Shown: piece after piece, positions 1-9,453 of the stretch
How the letters are laid out: the number at the start of each line of letters is the position of its first letter
How positions within the stretch are numbered: the first letter of the stretch is position 1
Assembly (NCBI RefSeq): GCF_003990645.1
Contig: NZ_RYZK01000004.1
Location: forward strand, 1-64,000
Origin: Shimia sediminis
GTDB taxonomy: Bacteria > Pseudomonadota > Alphaproteobacteria > Rhodobacterales > Rhodobacteraceae
Reading direction: 5' to 3'
Length of the DNA stretch: 64,000 nt
The notes under the pieces: model-generated
The model's database searches: none
What the model saw: the letters and a program-made list of their open reading frames with translations, nothing else
What the model was told of the DNA's origin: nothing
Made by a program: the position numbers and the translations under genes

Positions 1-151
1 CGGCGCATTTGCCAGAAACTCGCTTGTAGCTCCCATACAGAAACTCCCCTCAAACCAAAGAAGCCCCTGAATCGCAGATCAGGCGTCATGTCGTAAGTGT
101 GGGGGCGGCGCACCGCTTACCGTAGATCCGCGGGGGGAACTCGCTTGGGTC

Positions 152-547
152 GTGCCAATTCTTTACGGTATTATTGGTGGCAGTTCTGGATCAGGAGCGT
201 TTGCTGGAGCTGGAACGGGGTTCGCGATAGCAATCGGAATCTCTGTTGCGATCACACCGAATGAAGCAAGCGATGGTCTTTCACCAAAAGCTGCAAAGGC
301 CCAAGAGCGCAAGGCGTACAAAACTCATTGTTCCAACCCTCCACCCCCAACGGGTGACAGGTGCACTGACTTGCTGAACGAGTACCACCATGCAAAAAAA
401 TGCTACGAGTTGCGGGATCAATTTAGTGAGAGATGGCATGGAGGGCCAGATCAAGGCCACCAGATAGAAAGCCGGGGTTGGAAAACTCGTGCAAATAACA
501 AAAAGCAGCCGCTGCTGGATGAGTGTGGTATTTGCCCACTGGACTAA
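152..547 (+). CDS. Orphan Rhs C-terminal toxin module
   Basis: A 131-residue frame from a GTG; the same frame is open back to position 71, after a TGA at 68-70. The stretch just before the GTG translates as VDPRGELAWVVP, which matches the DPxG junction where the conserved Rhs core ends and the variable toxin begins. Next come a Gly/Ala/Ile-rich hydrophobic stretch (about residues 5-35) and a polar Cys/His-containing tail (CSN near residue 60, RWHGGPDQGHQ near residue 95) that I take as the toxic domain; I do not recognise its family. An ankyrin protein follows 15 bases after the stop, in the immunity position. Base composition is clearly AT-richer than the neighbouring mur genes. With no in-frame Rhs core upstream, this looks like a displaced toxin cassette, expressed only if recombined onto a core or if the GTG is used. 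Confidence 0.6.
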   Translation: MPILYGIIGGSSGSGAFAGAGTGFAIAIGISVAITPNEASDGLSPKAAKAQERKAYKTHCSNPPPPTGDRCTDLLNEYHHAKKCYELRDQFSERWHGGPDQGHQIESRGWKTRANNKKQPLLDECGICPLD

Positions 548-562
548 TGAGGGTTTTTGAAG

Positions 563-925
563 ATGACGAAAACACTGCAAGAAGTGCTTGAAGAGTATTC
601 CAAAATTCCAGAGTGGCCCGAAACAGGGCCAACAAACATCTACTCTCGGACCCATTTTGGAGATTTTCCAATAAATGTTGCGGCGACGCGAGGAATTGTC
701 GATGAGATTGTAATTCTGCTTCAAGCTGGCGCGAATGTTAATCAAAAAGGTGAGCACGGCTACACCCCTCTGCATAGCGCAGTAGAGCAGGGGCATCTCG
801 AGGCGACAATAATCCTGCTTGAAGCGGGTGCGAAAACGGCATTAAAAAATGACGACGGTCAAACTCCAATAGAGCTATCGCGGCTGCTTGGTGCAAAGGA
901 ACTGGAGAAACTTCTTTCTGAATGA
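563..925 (+). CDS. Ankyrin-repeat protein, candidate immunity protein
   Basis: A 120-residue soluble protein with two clear ankyrin units (GDFPINVAATRG and the following LLQAGANVNQ; then HGYTPLHSAVEQGH and LLEAGAKTAL) plus a degenerate third (DGQTPIELSRLLG). The ATG at 563 is preferred to a TTG at 557 because GAGGG lies 9 bases upstream. It follows the Rhs toxin module after 15 bases and shares its low GC. Ankyrin proteins are a known class of Rhs/polymorphic-toxin immunity genes, which bind and neutralise the cognate toxin in the cytoplasm. The immunity role comes from position, not from any sequence signature. Confidence 0.65.
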   Translation: MTKTLQEVLEEYSKIPEWPETGPTNIYSRTHFGDFPINVAATRGIVDEIVILLQAGANVNQKGEHGYTPLHSAVEQGHLEATIILLEAGAKTALKNDDGQTPIELSRLLGAKELEKLLSE

Positions 926-950
926 TGGCCCAAAAACAAGGTTAATAATA

Positions 951-1094
951 GTCGAGCCCAGCGGCTACCGGATTGCCGAGTATGACGGCAGCACCGGCGC
1001 GCTGTTAACCGAGTATGTCTGGCTGGGGCTGGAGCCACTGGCGGCGGTCTCGGGTGGCAATGTGTACTTCAGGAAACCCTTAACCTCCCTTTAA
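951..1094 (+). pseudogene. Rhs core fragment (truncated)
   Basis: The frame encodes GYRIAEYDGSTGALLTEYVW, then LGLEPLAAVSGGNVYF, which is the YD-repeat sequence found late in Rhs core proteins. The match stops at about 1070 and the frame ends at 1094 with unrelated residues. The stub is GC-rich like a chromosomal Rhs core, unlike the cassette before it. Core stubs beside displaced toxin-immunity cassettes are the expected scars of Rhs tip exchange. No start codon or ribosome site belongs to it, so it is probably not a functional gene. Confidence 0.7.
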
Positions 1095-1156
1095 ATCGCC
1101 TTACCGCACCGCGACGTTACCCCGTGCAGTTCACGAAAATCTTGCCAAAGGGTTGC

Positions 1157-1216
1157 CTCTCCATGTTGTACAACTTGGAGAGTCTCCCCGAAAAAAGATG
1201 TACAAAATGGTCAGTT
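1157..1216 (+). repeat. 60-bp repeat element, copy 1 (double TTGTACAA-type dyad)
   Basis: The first 26 bases are an inverted repeat (CTCTCCA...TGGAGAG around GTTGTACAAC, one mismatched pair). A second, weaker site, GATGTACAAAATGGTCA, follows about 40 bases later. The whole 60 bases align without gaps to the reverse complement of 12201-12260 (49 of 60 identical by eye). It lies between the Rhs stub and the mraY stop. Operator, mobile palindromic repeat or processing site are all possible. Confidence 0.65.
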
Positions 1217-1222
1217 TGGCGC

Positions 1223-2305
1223 TTATCGGATTTTTAGCGTGGCCAGACCGATCATGGCGAGGATCAGGGAAATGATCCAGAAACGGATCACGATCTGCGG
1301 CTCACTCCACCCCTTTTTCTCATAGTGGTGGTGGATCGGCGCCATCAGGAAAACCCGCTTACCGGTGCGTTTGAAATAGAGCACCTGAATGATCACCGAA
1401 AGCGCCTCGAGAACGAACAATCCTCCAACGATTCCAAGCACTAACTCGTGTTTCGTGGCCACTGCGATGGCGCCCAGGGCACCCCCGAGGGCCAGCGATC
1501 CCGTGTCGCCCATGAACACAGCCGCAGGCGGCGCGTTATACCACAGGAACCCAAGGCCCCCACCCGCGATTCCTGCTGTAAAAATAAGGATTTCGCCGGT
1601 TCCGGGCACATAATGCAAATCCAGGTACTGGGTGAAATCCACCCGCCCCACTGCATAGGCAATGATGCCCAAAGTGCCCGCCGCGATCATCACTGGCATG
1701 ATGGCCAATCCGTCCAGCCCGTCGGTCAGGTTCACGGCGTTCGCAGCACCCACGATGACGATCATCGCAAAGGGCACAAAGAAGAACCCGAGGTTCCACA
1801 AAACGTCCTTGAAAAACGGCAGTGCAAGGCGCAGTTGCATGGCTTCGGGCTGCAACGAGGTGCCCCACCACGCGGCGATGCCTGCAATGATAAAACCCAG
1901 CAATAACCGCATCTTACCGGATACACCATCGGTGTTTTGCTTACTGACTTTTGCATAGTCATCGGCAAATCCGATCAGCCCGTAGGTCAGTGTCACGAAC
2001 AGCACCAGCCACACGAATCCGTTGTCCAATCGCGCCCACAAAAGCGTCGACGTGACCAGCGCGCCAACGATCAAGAGGCCGCCCATCGTGGGGGTTCCGG
2101 CCTTCTCGAAATGCCCCTCCGGGCCGTCCTCGCGGATCGGCTGGCCCTTGCCCTGCCGCTTGCGCAACACGTTGATCAGCGGCCGCCCGAACACAAAGCC
2201 GAACAGCAATGCCGTCAGAAACGCCCCGCCCGCACGAAAGGTGATGTAGCGGAACAGGTTGAAAAAGTCGCCGCCATCCGACAGAGCGGTGAGCCAATAG
2301 AGCAT
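1223..2305 (-). CDS. mraY: Phospho-N-acetylmuramoyl-pentapeptide transferase MraY
   Basis: A 360-residue integral membrane enzyme that moves phospho-MurNAc-pentapeptide from UDP to undecaprenyl phosphate, giving lipid I. Family marks visible: about ten hydrophobic helices, GTPTMGGLL near residue 70, the catalytic aspartates in GFADDYAK near residue 115, [10 protein letters not shown] near residue 190, and the terminal [12 protein letters not shown] block. Length is normal. Its ATG overlaps the murF stop by one base (TAATG), so it is co-translated as the last dcw gene here. The usual next gene, murD, is not in the window: downstream lie a repeat element and an Rhs remnant. Confidence 0.97.
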   Translation of the reverse strand: MLYWLTALSDGGDFFNLFRYITFRAGGAFLTALLFGFVFGRPLINVLRKRQGKGQPIREDGPEGHFEKAGTPTMGGLLIVGALVTSTLLWARLDNGFVWLVLFVTLTYGLIGFADDYAKVSKQNTDGVSGKMRLLLGFIIAGIAAWWGTSLQPEAMQLRLALPFFKDVLWNLGFFFVPFAMIVIVGAANAVNLTDGLDGLAIMPVMIAAGTLGIIAYAVGRVDFTQYLDLHYVPGTGEILIFTAGIAGGGLGFLWYNAPPAAVFMGDTGSLALGGALGAIAVATKHELVLGIVGGLFVLEALSVIIQVLYFKRTGKRVFLMAPIHHHYEKKGWSEPQIVIRFWIISLILAMIGLATLKIR

Positions 2306-3747
2306 TATGCGTCCTCGTCATTTGATTGCGGGGCGGGATGACCCAGTTTGCGGATCGCGTCAACCACCTTGGCCAATCCCATCGACAATGAGCCCTTGGC
2401 CAGCACAGAATCGCCGGAATCCACCAGATTCCTGATGTTTTTGGCCATTTCTTCACTGGTCTCAGCCCATTGCCCGCGCTTGTTCAGCGGCAAGGCCGCG
2501 TGCAGATGGCGCATCAGCGGGCCCACACAGTGCACAACGTCAATGGACGCCATGGCCGGGTGATCGGCCATCTCTGCGTGCATGGCGGTTTCCGCGGGCC
2601 CCAGTTCCTTCATGTCTCCGACAAAGGCGATCCGGCGCCCCTTGCCGATACGCCCTAAGCCATCCTTGATCTCAGCAGCTGCCAACACCTCCAGCGCGGC
2701 CCCCAGCGAGGTCGGGTTGGCGTTGTAGGCATCGTCGATCAGGTCGAGTGTCTGGTCCGTCTCGACAGGATCGAGATAGATCACCTCGCGCGCGCCCCGG
2801 CCCGTAAAGGGCACCCAGCGCCCAAGGTCCGCAGCGGCAATCGCCAGGTCCGCGCCCAACGCCTGGGCCGCGGCCAGCGCACCGAGACCGTTCATGGCAA
2901 AGTGACGGCCGGCCGAGTTGATTTTGAACACCAAGGCCTCTCCCTTGGCCGAGGCTTTGGCAATTGTTGTGTCCCCCTTCAGGGTCACCTGATCCAGCAC
3001 CCAATCCCTGGCGGTTTCACCAAAGGCAATGACTTCGGCACCGACAGCGTTTGCCGTGCCCACAAGGATCGCGGTGGTGTCGATATCGCTGGGCAGAACG
3101 GCGGTGCCACCGGGCTCCAGCCCATCCATGATCGCGGCTTTCTCGCGCGCAATTCCCTCAACGTTTTCAAATGCTTCCAGATGCACAGCCGCCACGGTGG
3201 TGATCATCGCCACATGCGGCCGTGCCAGTTTCGCCAGGGGTGAAATCTCTCCGGGGTGGTTCATGCCGATCTCGATCACGGCGTAATCGGTATCCGCCGG
3301 CATCCGTGCCAAGGTCAATGGCACACCCCAGTGATTGTTGTAGCTGGCCACGCTGGCGTGGGTCTTGCCCTGCCCCGACAGAATGGCGCGCAGCATCTCC
3401 TTGGTCGAGGTCTTGCCGACCGAGCCAGTGACCGCCACAACTCGGGCATTGGTGCGGGCCCGCGCGGCTTTGCCAAGCCGCTCCAGCCCCTCCAGAACAT
3501 CGTCGACGATCAACAAGGGCGCGTCGGAGGCCACGCCGTCAGGCACATGCGTCACCAAGGCTGCAGAGGCCCCTTTTTCCAGGGCCTGCGCCACGAAATC
3601 ATGGCCATCACGCGCCGCTTTCAACGCCACGAACAAATCGCCCGGCTCAATCGTCCGGGTGTCGATGGACACGCCGTTGACGGCCCAGTCTCCGACGGCC
3701 TGCCCTCCGGTCGCGGTGGCGGCCTCGGTCGCGGTCCAAAGGCTCAT
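2305..3747 (-). CDS. murF: UDP-MurNAc-tripeptide--D-Ala-D-Ala ligase MurF
   Basis: A 480-residue cytoplasmic ATP-dependent ligase that adds D-Ala-D-Ala to UDP-MurNAc-tripeptide. The N-terminal substrate domain ([16 protein letters not shown] near residue 28) is followed by the ATP loop [14 protein letters not shown] near residue 107, the central ligase domain ([35 protein letters not shown]) and the C-terminal domain. It overlaps murE by four bases (ATGA) and mraY by one, so it is the middle of a translationally coupled set. Confidence 0.97.
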   Translation of the reverse strand: MSLWTATEAATATGGQAVGDWAVNGVSIDTRTIEPGDLFVALKAARDGHDFVAQALEKGASAALVTHVPDGVASDAPLLIVDDVLEGLERLGKAARARTNARVVAVTGSVGKTSTKEMLRAILSGQGKTHASVASYNNHWGVPLTLARMPADTDYAVIEIGMNHPGEISPLAKLARPHVAMITTVAAVHLEAFENVEGIAREKAAIMDGLEPGGTAVLPSDIDTTAILVGTANAVGAEVIAFGETARDWVLDQVTLKGDTTIAKASAKGEALVFKINSAGRHFAMNGLGALAAAQALGADLAIAAADLGRWVPFTGRGAREVIYLDPVETDQTLDLIDDAYNANPTSLGAALEVLAAAEIKDGLGRIGKGRRIAFVGDMKELGPAETAMHAEMADHPAMASIDVVHCVGPLMRHLHAALPLNKRGQWAETSEEMAKNIRNLVDSGDSVLAKGSLSMGLAKVVDAIRKLGHPAPQSNDEDA

Positions 3748-5225
3748 GCGATCCCTCCATCCAGCGCGGCAACGGCCACACTGGCCTGCTCTGCATCGTC
3801 AAAAGGCAGTACGTCGTCGCCGATGATCTGCCCGCTTTCGTGGCCTTTCCCCGCAATCAACAGGGCGTCCCCCGGCTGCAAGGCGTCCACAGCGCGCAGG
3901 ATGGCCTCGGCGCGATCGCCCACTTCGGTGGCCTCCGGCGCGCCCTCGATCACCATTTTTCGAATGCTGGCAGGATCTTCGCTGCGGGGATTGTCGTCGG
4001 TGACAAAGACCACATCCGCATTCTGCGCCGCCGCTTGCCCCATCAAGGGCCGTTTGCCCGCGTCCCGGTCACCGCCTGCGCCCACAACGGCAATCAGGCG
4101 CCCCATCACGTGAGGGCGCATCGCCTGCAGGGCGGTTTTGACCGCGTCCGGTGTGTGAGCATAATCAACAAACACCGCCGCGCCATTTTCACGCGTGGCC
4201 GCCAGTTGCATCCGACCCCGCACGGTTTTCAGCTCGCCCAGCACTTCGAACACGCGTTCCGGATCGGCACCGCAAGCGATTGCCAACCCACTGGCCAGCA
4301 ACACGTTTTCCGCCTGAAACCCGCCAATCAGGTTGAGCCGCGCCATGTAGGCTTTGCCACGAAAACCAAAGCGAATGTCCTGCCCCGTGGCATCGAACCG
4401 TTGCGCGTCGAGGTTCAGATCGGCGCCATCGCGGCCAACGGAGATCAGGTCCTGACCGCGCGCCCTGGCAATCGCGGCCATATCCACGCCGCGCGCGTCG
4501 TCGATGTTGATCACGGCTGCGCCCTCTTCCGGCAGGACACGTGCAAAAAGACCTGCCTTGGCGGCAAAGTAGTCGTCAAATGTCTCGTGATAGTCGAGGT
4601 GGTCCTGGGTGAAATTGGTGAACCCGGCGGCGCGCAGTTGCACCCCATCAAGCCGGCGCTGTTCCAAGCCGTGCGATGACGCCTCCATCGCCGCGAACTC
4701 TACCCCGGCCTCGCAGGCAGCGGCAAGGGTGCGATGCAGTGTGATCGGCTCGGGTGTGGTGTGCTGGAGCGGGGCCTGAAAGTCACCTTCGACACCGGTT
4801 GTGCCAAGGTTCACCGCCTCGAGACCCAGCTCTTGCCAGATCATGCGCAGGAAGGTGGCGACCGAGGTTTTGCCGTTGGTGCCGGTCACCGCAGCCATGA
4901 TGCCCGGCTGCTCGCCAAACCAAAGGGCCGCCGTATAGGCAAGCGCCTGGCGCGGGTCTTCTGCAATGATCAGAGCCGCATCTGACGCGGCCAGTTCGGC
5001 TTCGGCAATTCTTGCGCCTTCGGCATCGGTCAGGATCGCTGACGCCCCCATGCGCAGGGCGTATTGGATGAACGCGCCCCCATGCACCCGCGTGCCCGGA
5101 AGGGCGGCGAACAGGAACCCGTCCTTGACCGCGCGGCTGTCCACGGCGAGGCCGGTAATGGTGGGATTGCGCCCCTGGGCAGCGGTCAGCCCCAGGTCGT
5201 TTAAAGGTCGTGCCGTCGCTGCCAT
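3744..5225 (-). CDS. murE: UDP-MurNAc-dipeptide:meso-DAP ligase MurE
   Basis: A 493-residue Mur ligase adding the third stem-peptide residue. The ATP loop VTGTNGKTSVATFL is near residue 114, followed by the carbamylated-lysine region and HTPDAVKTAL. The C-terminal DDNPRSEDP contains the DNPR signature of meso-diaminopimelate-specific MurE, as expected in a Gram-negative. It overlaps murF by four bases. A 21-base gap separates its start from the ftsI stop. The cytoplasmic enzyme feeds MurF directly. Confidence 0.97.
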   Translation of the reverse strand: MAATARPLNDLGLTAAQGRNPTITGLAVDSRAVKDGFLFAALPGTRVHGGAFIQYALRMGASAILTDAEGARIAEAELAASDAALIIAEDPRQALAYTAALWFGEQPGIMAAVTGTNGKTSVATFLRMIWQELGLEAVNLGTTGVEGDFQAPLQHTTPEPITLHRTLAAACEAGVEFAAMEASSHGLEQRRLDGVQLRAAGFTNFTQDHLDYHETFDDYFAAKAGLFARVLPEEGAAVINIDDARGVDMAAIARARGQDLISVGRDGADLNLDAQRFDATGQDIRFGFRGKAYMARLNLIGGFQAENVLLASGLAIACGADPERVFEVLGELKTVRGRMQLAATRENGAAVFVDYAHTPDAVKTALQAMRPHVMGRLIAVVGAGGDRDAGKRPLMGQAAAQNADVVFVTDDNPRSEDPASIRKMVIEGAPEATEVGDRAEAILRAVDALQPGDALLIAGKGHESGQIIGDDVLPFDDAEQASVAVAALDGGIA

Positions 5226-5246
5226 CTGCCTCTGCCTTTGTTCGGC

Positions 5247-7031
5247 TTAATTCGATGTCAGGGTTATACCAGCCAACGTGCCGGGTTCAACTTCGGGTCG
5301 CATGCCCAAAAGCGGGGCAACACGTCCGATCATTTCGGCAGCCACGGGGACAGCGGTCCAACCGGCGGTGCGACGCGGTTCGGGGCCGGACGTTTCCACC
5401 GGTTCGTCCAGCGTGACGATCAGCACGTATTTCGGATTATGCGCCGGGAACATCGAAGCAAAGGTGGCGATGACCTTGTCCTCGTAATAGCCGCCGCCGC
5501 GTTCCTTGGGTTTGTCGGCGGTGCCGGTCTTGCCACCCACCGCATAGCCCGGAACCTCGCCGAAGGACGCTGTGCCCTCGGTCACCACCTTGCGCAGCAT
5601 AGCGCGGGCCTCGCGCGCCGAAGCTTCGGACATGACGCGGGCACCATCCTGCGGGGTATCGCGCCGCAACAAGGTTGGCACGACGCGTTTGCCACCATTG
5701 GCAATGGCCGCGTAGCCCGCCGCCAGATGCAAGGGGCTGGAGGACAATCCGTGACCATAAGAAATCGTCATGGTCGAAAGCTCGGACCAATTCTTTGGCA
5801 AAAGCGGCTCGGCCCCTCTGGCCTCGACCAGCTCAACCGGGGTTGGATCAAAGAAACCCAGATCACGCAGGAAACCCTGTTGCCGTTCGGCACCGATCAC
5901 CTGGGCCAAACGCGCGGTTCCGATGTTCGACGACTTCACGATCACCTTGGTCAGTGTCAGCTCGGAGCCGTAGTTGCGGAAATCGCGGATCTTGAACTTG
6001 CCCCACCGCAGCGGACCGGCGGTCTTGATCTTGGTGGTGGCATGGGCCAGCCCCAGATCCATGGCCTGCGCGGCGGTGAAAATCTTGAACGTCGACCCTA
6101 GCTCGTACAGACCCTGGACCGCGCGGTTGAACAGCGGGCTGTCCGACGGGTTGCCTTCGGTCGGTGGGCGGGGTCGGTCGTTGGGGTCAAAATCGGGCAG
6201 CGACACCAGCGAGATCACCTCGCCCGTATGGACATCCATCAACACCGAAGTCGCGCCCTTGGCGTTCATCAGCTTCATGCCGCCATAAAGCACGCGCTCA
6301 GCCGCAGCCTGAACAGTAAGGTCAATCGACAGCGTCAGCGCCTTGCCACCATTGGCCGGGTCGCGCAGGGCATCGTCAAAGTATTTCTCAACACCTGCCA
6401 CACCAATCAACTCGGCCGCGCGCACGTCTTCCTTGCCAAAGCTGGCGCCGCCCAGAACGTGCGCTGCCAGTTTGCCGTTGGGATAAAGGCGCATCTCGCG
6501 TGGGCCAAACAAAAGCCCCGGATCCCCGATGTCATGCACCGCCTGTTTCTGTTCAGGGCTGATCTTCTTCTTGATCCACAGGAACTTGCGCTTGCCGGTG
6601 AAATCCTTGATCAACCGGTCTTCTTCCAGGTCGGGAAAGATGCTCACCAGTTCTTTGGCGACGCGTTCCTTGTCGATCATGTGCTGCGGTTGGGCATACA
6701 GCGAATGCGTTTCCAGGTTGGTCGCCAGAATGCGCCCCTTGCGGTCAACGATATCGGCACGCTGCGCCACGATGCGTGACCCCGCCGCGCTGGCGCGGGG
6801 CTCTTGTGCTTCGGAAAAGGCCAGAGCACCCATGCGGGTGCCCACCGTGATGAAACCAGCCAGAAAGGCCACCGACAGAACCAGCAGCCGGCCCTCGGCA
6901 CGATACCTTGCCTTGTCGCGCATCTCTTCATGGCGCAGGCGGATATTCTCACGTTCAATTGCATCCGGATTTTCGCCGGTGTCGCGGGCGCGCAGGATAC
7001 GGGCCAATGGGCGCAAGGGGGCACGGATCAT
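5247..7031 (-). CDS. ftsI: Division transpeptidase FtsI (PBP3)
   Basis: A 594-residue class B penicillin-binding protein that cross-links septal peptidoglycan. A short cytoplasmic tail is followed by one membrane anchor near residues 45-70, the PBP dimerisation domain, then the transpeptidase domain with all three catalytic motifs: STFK (nucleophile Ser; ELGSTFKIF), SSN (VKSSNIGTARL) and KTG (VGGKTGTADK). The tail is longer than in E. coli PBP3, as is usual in alphaproteobacteria. It overlaps ftsL by four bases (ATGA). Its partners at the septum are FtsL here and FtsW, which is not in the window. Confidence 0.96.
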   Translation of the reverse strand: MIRAPLRPLARILRARDTGENPDAIERENIRLRHEEMRDKARYRAEGRLLVLSVAFLAGFITVGTRMGALAFSEAQEPRASAAGSRIVAQRADIVDRKGRILATNLETHSLYAQPQHMIDKERVAKELVSIFPDLEEDRLIKDFTGKRKFLWIKKKISPEQKQAVHDIGDPGLLFGPREMRLYPNGKLAAHVLGGASFGKEDVRAAELIGVAGVEKYFDDALRDPANGGKALTLSIDLTVQAAAERVLYGGMKLMNAKGATSVLMDVHTGEVISLVSLPDFDPNDRPRPPTEGNPSDSPLFNRAVQGLYELGSTFKIFTAAQAMDLGLAHATTKIKTAGPLRWGKFKIRDFRNYGSELTLTKVIVKSSNIGTARLAQVIGAERQQGFLRDLGFFDPTPVELVEARGAEPLLPKNWSELSTMTISYGHGLSSSPLHLAAGYAAIANGGKRVVPTLLRRDTPQDGARVMSEASAREARAMLRKVVTEGTASFGEVPGYAVGGKTGTADKPKERGGGYYEDKVIATFASMFPAHNPKYVLIVTLDEPVETSGPEPRRTAGWTAVPVAAEMIGRVAPLLGMRPEVEPGTLAGITLTSN

Positions 7032-7381
7032 GGGAAACTCTCCCCGTCAGGCTGCGAGGACACATCGACGATGCCGTCAAAGTCGATCTTTTGGGCCGGA
7101 GGATAGCTGACCTGATCCACTTTGCCGAATTGATCCGGGCGCAGCTGCAAAAGCTGCAGGCGTTCAAAGTTCAGCTCTGCCAAGTCGCGCAACCGGTCCG
7201 GGCGGTTGAGATAGGCCCATTCGGCGCGCAAAACCGCAAGCCGAGATCGCGCCTCGCCGATTTCCCGCTGGATCTGCTCACTTTGACTGATCACATCTTG
7301 CGTCCGGTAATTCTCGCGATAGGCCCAGACGGCCAGGCCAATCACCGCCAGAACGGTCAGAAGAAACATCATGCTCCGCAT
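7028..7381 (-). CDS. ftsL: Cell-division protein FtsL
   Basis: A 117-residue bitopic membrane protein: an N-terminal transmembrane helix (MMFLLTVLAVIGLAVWAY), a coiled-coil periplasmic segment (SQSEQIQREIGEARSRLAVLR in outline) and a NRPDRLRDLAE motif typical of alphaproteobacterial FtsL. FtsL pairs with FtsB and activates the FtsW-FtsI synthase. Sequence conservation in this family is low, so the call rests on topology, length and its fixed place between rsmH and ftsI. It overlaps both neighbours (ATGA and TGATG). Confidence 0.88.
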   Translation of the reverse strand: MRSMMFLLTVLAVIGLAVWAYRENYRTQDVISQSEQIQREIGEARSRLAVLRAEWAYLNRPDRLRDLAELNFERLQLLQLRPDQFGKVDQVSYPPAQKIDFDGIVDVSSQPDGESFP

Positions 7382-8355
7382 CAGCGACGCCCTCCAAGTG
7401 TCGGCATTCCCAATTGTTTTTCACCCACGGCCCCTGCGGGCGCCCCGGTGCGGCGCGCCACGCGCAACTTGGCTGAACGTGACCGTGGATTGATCGCAAG
7501 CTCGTCTTCGTCCGGCCCAACCGCCTTGCGGGTGATCAGCTCAAACGCGGGCTGTTCCTTTTCGACGTCGGGCGCATATCGATTGGCGTTTCCGGTACGT
7601 CCCGCGCGCGCCTGCATAAAGCGTTTGACCATGCGGTCTTCGATAGAGTGAAATGTGACAACCGCCAGCAACCCACCGGGTTTCAGCGCCCGTTCTGCTG
7701 CCATCATGCCGCGAAACAACTCGCCATATTCGTCGTTCACCGCGATACGCAAACCCTGAAAACTGCGGGTTGCCGGATGGGATTGCCCGGGCTTCGGCCG
7801 CGGCAGGCATCCTTCAACAATTTCAGCCAGTTGCAATGTAGAGGTGATGCGACTTTCTGCACGGTTACGCACAATTGCACGGGCAATCCGACGGCTGGCA
7901 CGCTCTTCTCCGTAGTGGAACAGAATATCGGCCAGCTCTTCTTCGGTCGCCTGATTGACAATGTCTTCGGCGGTCATTCCGTCCTGCGACATGCGCATGT
8001 CGAGCGGCCCGTCCCGCAGAAAGGAAAACCCGCGCTCAGCCAAATCCAGCTGCATCGAGCTCACGCCCAGGTCCAGCACCACACCGTCAAGGTCACTGGC
8101 GTATTCGTCGAGACGCGAGAACACGCCCTGCACCATTTCGATGCGGCGACCATAGGTGCCCACCCAATCCGCGGCCATTTCAAAGGCCAGCGGATCACGA
8201 TCCACCCCGATCACCTTGTCGGCTCCGGCCTCTAACAGCGCGCGGGTGTACCCACCCGCCCCAAACGTGCCGTCCAGCCAAACGCCCTGGATGGGCGCAC
8301 ATTGTTTCAGGATTGCGTCGATAAGCACCGGGATATGTGCTTGGTCCTCGGCCAT
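7381..8355 (-). CDS. rsmH: 16S rRNA m4C1402 methyltransferase RsmH
   Basis: A 324-residue S-adenosylmethionine-dependent methyltransferase that N4-methylates C1402 in the 16S rRNA decoding site. It begins [18 protein letters not shown]; the SAM loop is [17 protein letters not shown] near residue 28, with [12 protein letters not shown] near residue 95 and [11 protein letters not shown] near residue 157. The C-terminal [15 protein letters not shown] and [11 protein letters not shown] blocks are family signatures. It sits one base after the mraZ stop. Normal length. Confidence 0.97.
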   Translation of the reverse strand: MAEDQAHIPVLIDAILKQCAPIQGVWLDGTFGAGGYTRALLEAGADKVIGVDRDPLAFEMAADWVGTYGRRIEMVQGVFSRLDEYASDLDGVVLDLGVSSMQLDLAERGFSFLRDGPLDMRMSQDGMTAEDIVNQATEEELADILFHYGEERASRRIARAIVRNRAESRITSTLQLAEIVEGCLPRPKPGQSHPATRSFQGLRIAVNDEYGELFRGMMAAERALKPGGLLAVVTFHSIEDRMVKRFMQARAGRTGNANRYAPDVEKEQPAFELITRKAVGPDEDELAINPRSRSAKLRVARRTGAPAGAVGEKQLGMPTLGGRR

Positions 8356-8356
8356 A

Positions 8357-8848
8357 TCAGCCTAGATCTCCATCGAGATAAACCGATGGATCGAGATCGG
8401 GGTCAAACCCGTCTTCGTCCAATGCAGCAATCGAGTCGTCATATGCCTCGGGCTGCCAGATCTCAAATGTGTCGCCCGACGCCACGAAACGGGCCATGGC
8501 ATCAAGCCCGATCTTTTCGCGCAGCTTGGCCGGGAGAACAATGCGGCCCGTGTCATCCACAACGATCTCAACCGATTGCGCCGAATAAAGGCGTTCCATC
8601 GCCTTACGCTTGGCCGAGCCGCGGGGGTATTTGGAAATCTTGTCGTCGACCTCGTCCATCGCCTCGATGGTAAAGCCTTCGATGTAATCACGGGTGATCC
8701 CGCCATAGACAAGGATCAATCGGGGCGGGAGACCTTCGGTCCAGTCCGGGTCACAGGCTTCGATCACACGACGAAACGAGGCCGGGATAGACACCCTGCC
8801 CTTCGTATCGACCTTGTGGTCGCTTTCGCCTCTGAACCTGCGTGCCAC
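8357..8848 (-). CDS. mraZ: Transcriptional regulator MraZ
   Basis: A 163-residue AbrB-like protein with two tandem MraZ domains ([15 protein letters not shown] near residue 14 and [17 protein letters not shown] near residue 98), forming ring oligomers that bind TGGG-type repeats and repress the dcw operon. Start is GTG, preceded by GGCAGGA. An acidic C-terminal tail ([12 protein letters not shown]) is present. It is first in the operon, with a 666-base non-coding stretch upstream that holds a long hairpin and TGGGA repeats. Confidence 0.96.
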   Translation of the reverse strand: MARRFRGESDHKVDTKGRVSIPASFRRVIEACDPDWTEGLPPRLILVYGGITRDYIEGFTIEAMDEVDDKISKYPRGSAKRKAMERLYSAQSVEIVVDDTGRIVLPAKLREKIGLDAMARFVASGDTFEIWQPEAYDDSIAALDEDGFDPDLDPSVYLDGDLG

Positions 8849-8890
8849 TGTCCTGCCGGTCCCTTTCCTGTCCCCGTGTCATGTTTCGGT

Positions 8891-8962
8891 CCCCTAGACG
8901 GGAAACGGCGGATTGATCTGCTGCCACTGATCAATCCGCCGCCCTCGTCCCGTCTAGCGGGG
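8891..8962 (-). other. Long imperfect hairpin in the mraZ leader
   Basis: The inner arms CGGCGGATTGATC (8906-8918) and GATCAATCCGCCG (8929-8941) are a perfect 13-base inverted repeat with a 10-base loop. The outer arms CCCCTAGACGGGA (8891-8903) and TCCCGTCTAGCGGGG (8948-8962) extend it with a 2-base bulge. There is no T tract on either side, so it is not a standard terminator. It ends 42 bases upstream of the mraZ start, so if transcribed it dominates the 5' leader. Confidence 0.7.
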
Positions 8963-9126
8963 TGTCCAGCTGCGCGCGCCACCTGGGGGGATGTCTGCTC
9001 GCCCGCGCGCCGGATCTCTTGGTTCGATGAAAGCGGGTGCCTGTATGAAACCTGACTTGGGAGTTCTTTCGGGGTCTTTAGCGCCCCTCTTTGATCCCGT
9101 CCTCATCGTGTAGATTAGGTATGACA

Positions 9127-9161
9127 TGGGAATTGATGGGAAACAACAGAAATCTTTGGGA
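9127..9161 (+). promoter_or_regulatory. Candidate MraZ-box array (TGGGA repeats, 10-base phase)
   Basis: TGGGA occurs at 9127, 9137 and 9157, all on one helical face (spacing 10 and 20). Enterobacterial MraZ binds TGGGN direct repeats separated by five bases, so the period fits. The repeats lie about 280 bases upstream of mraZ and read on the strand opposite to the gene. A second pair in the sense orientation (TGGGA and CGGGA, 10 apart) is at 9299-9313. Orientation and distance make this tentative. Confidence 0.35.
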
Positions 9162-9453
9162 AATCACACAATATCTTGTTCTGCTCTTACCCGAAAAACA
9201 AGGTTTAGTGGTGATCTAACCCACCAGAAACACAAAATATTGTGCTCCATCCGGAAACAATGACCACATTTGGCGCAACAAGTGACCTCTCCTCGTCGTC
9301 CCGCAATTTCCCACAATTTTTAGCAATGCGTCAAAAATCGGCAGGAATCCTGGAAAAAACAGGCGAGTGGGTATCAAAATTCTCGTTGTGATTCGATCTG
9401 GGTTCGGCAAGCGCACTGCTTGAGACCATGAATTCCCATGACATGGGTCCCCC

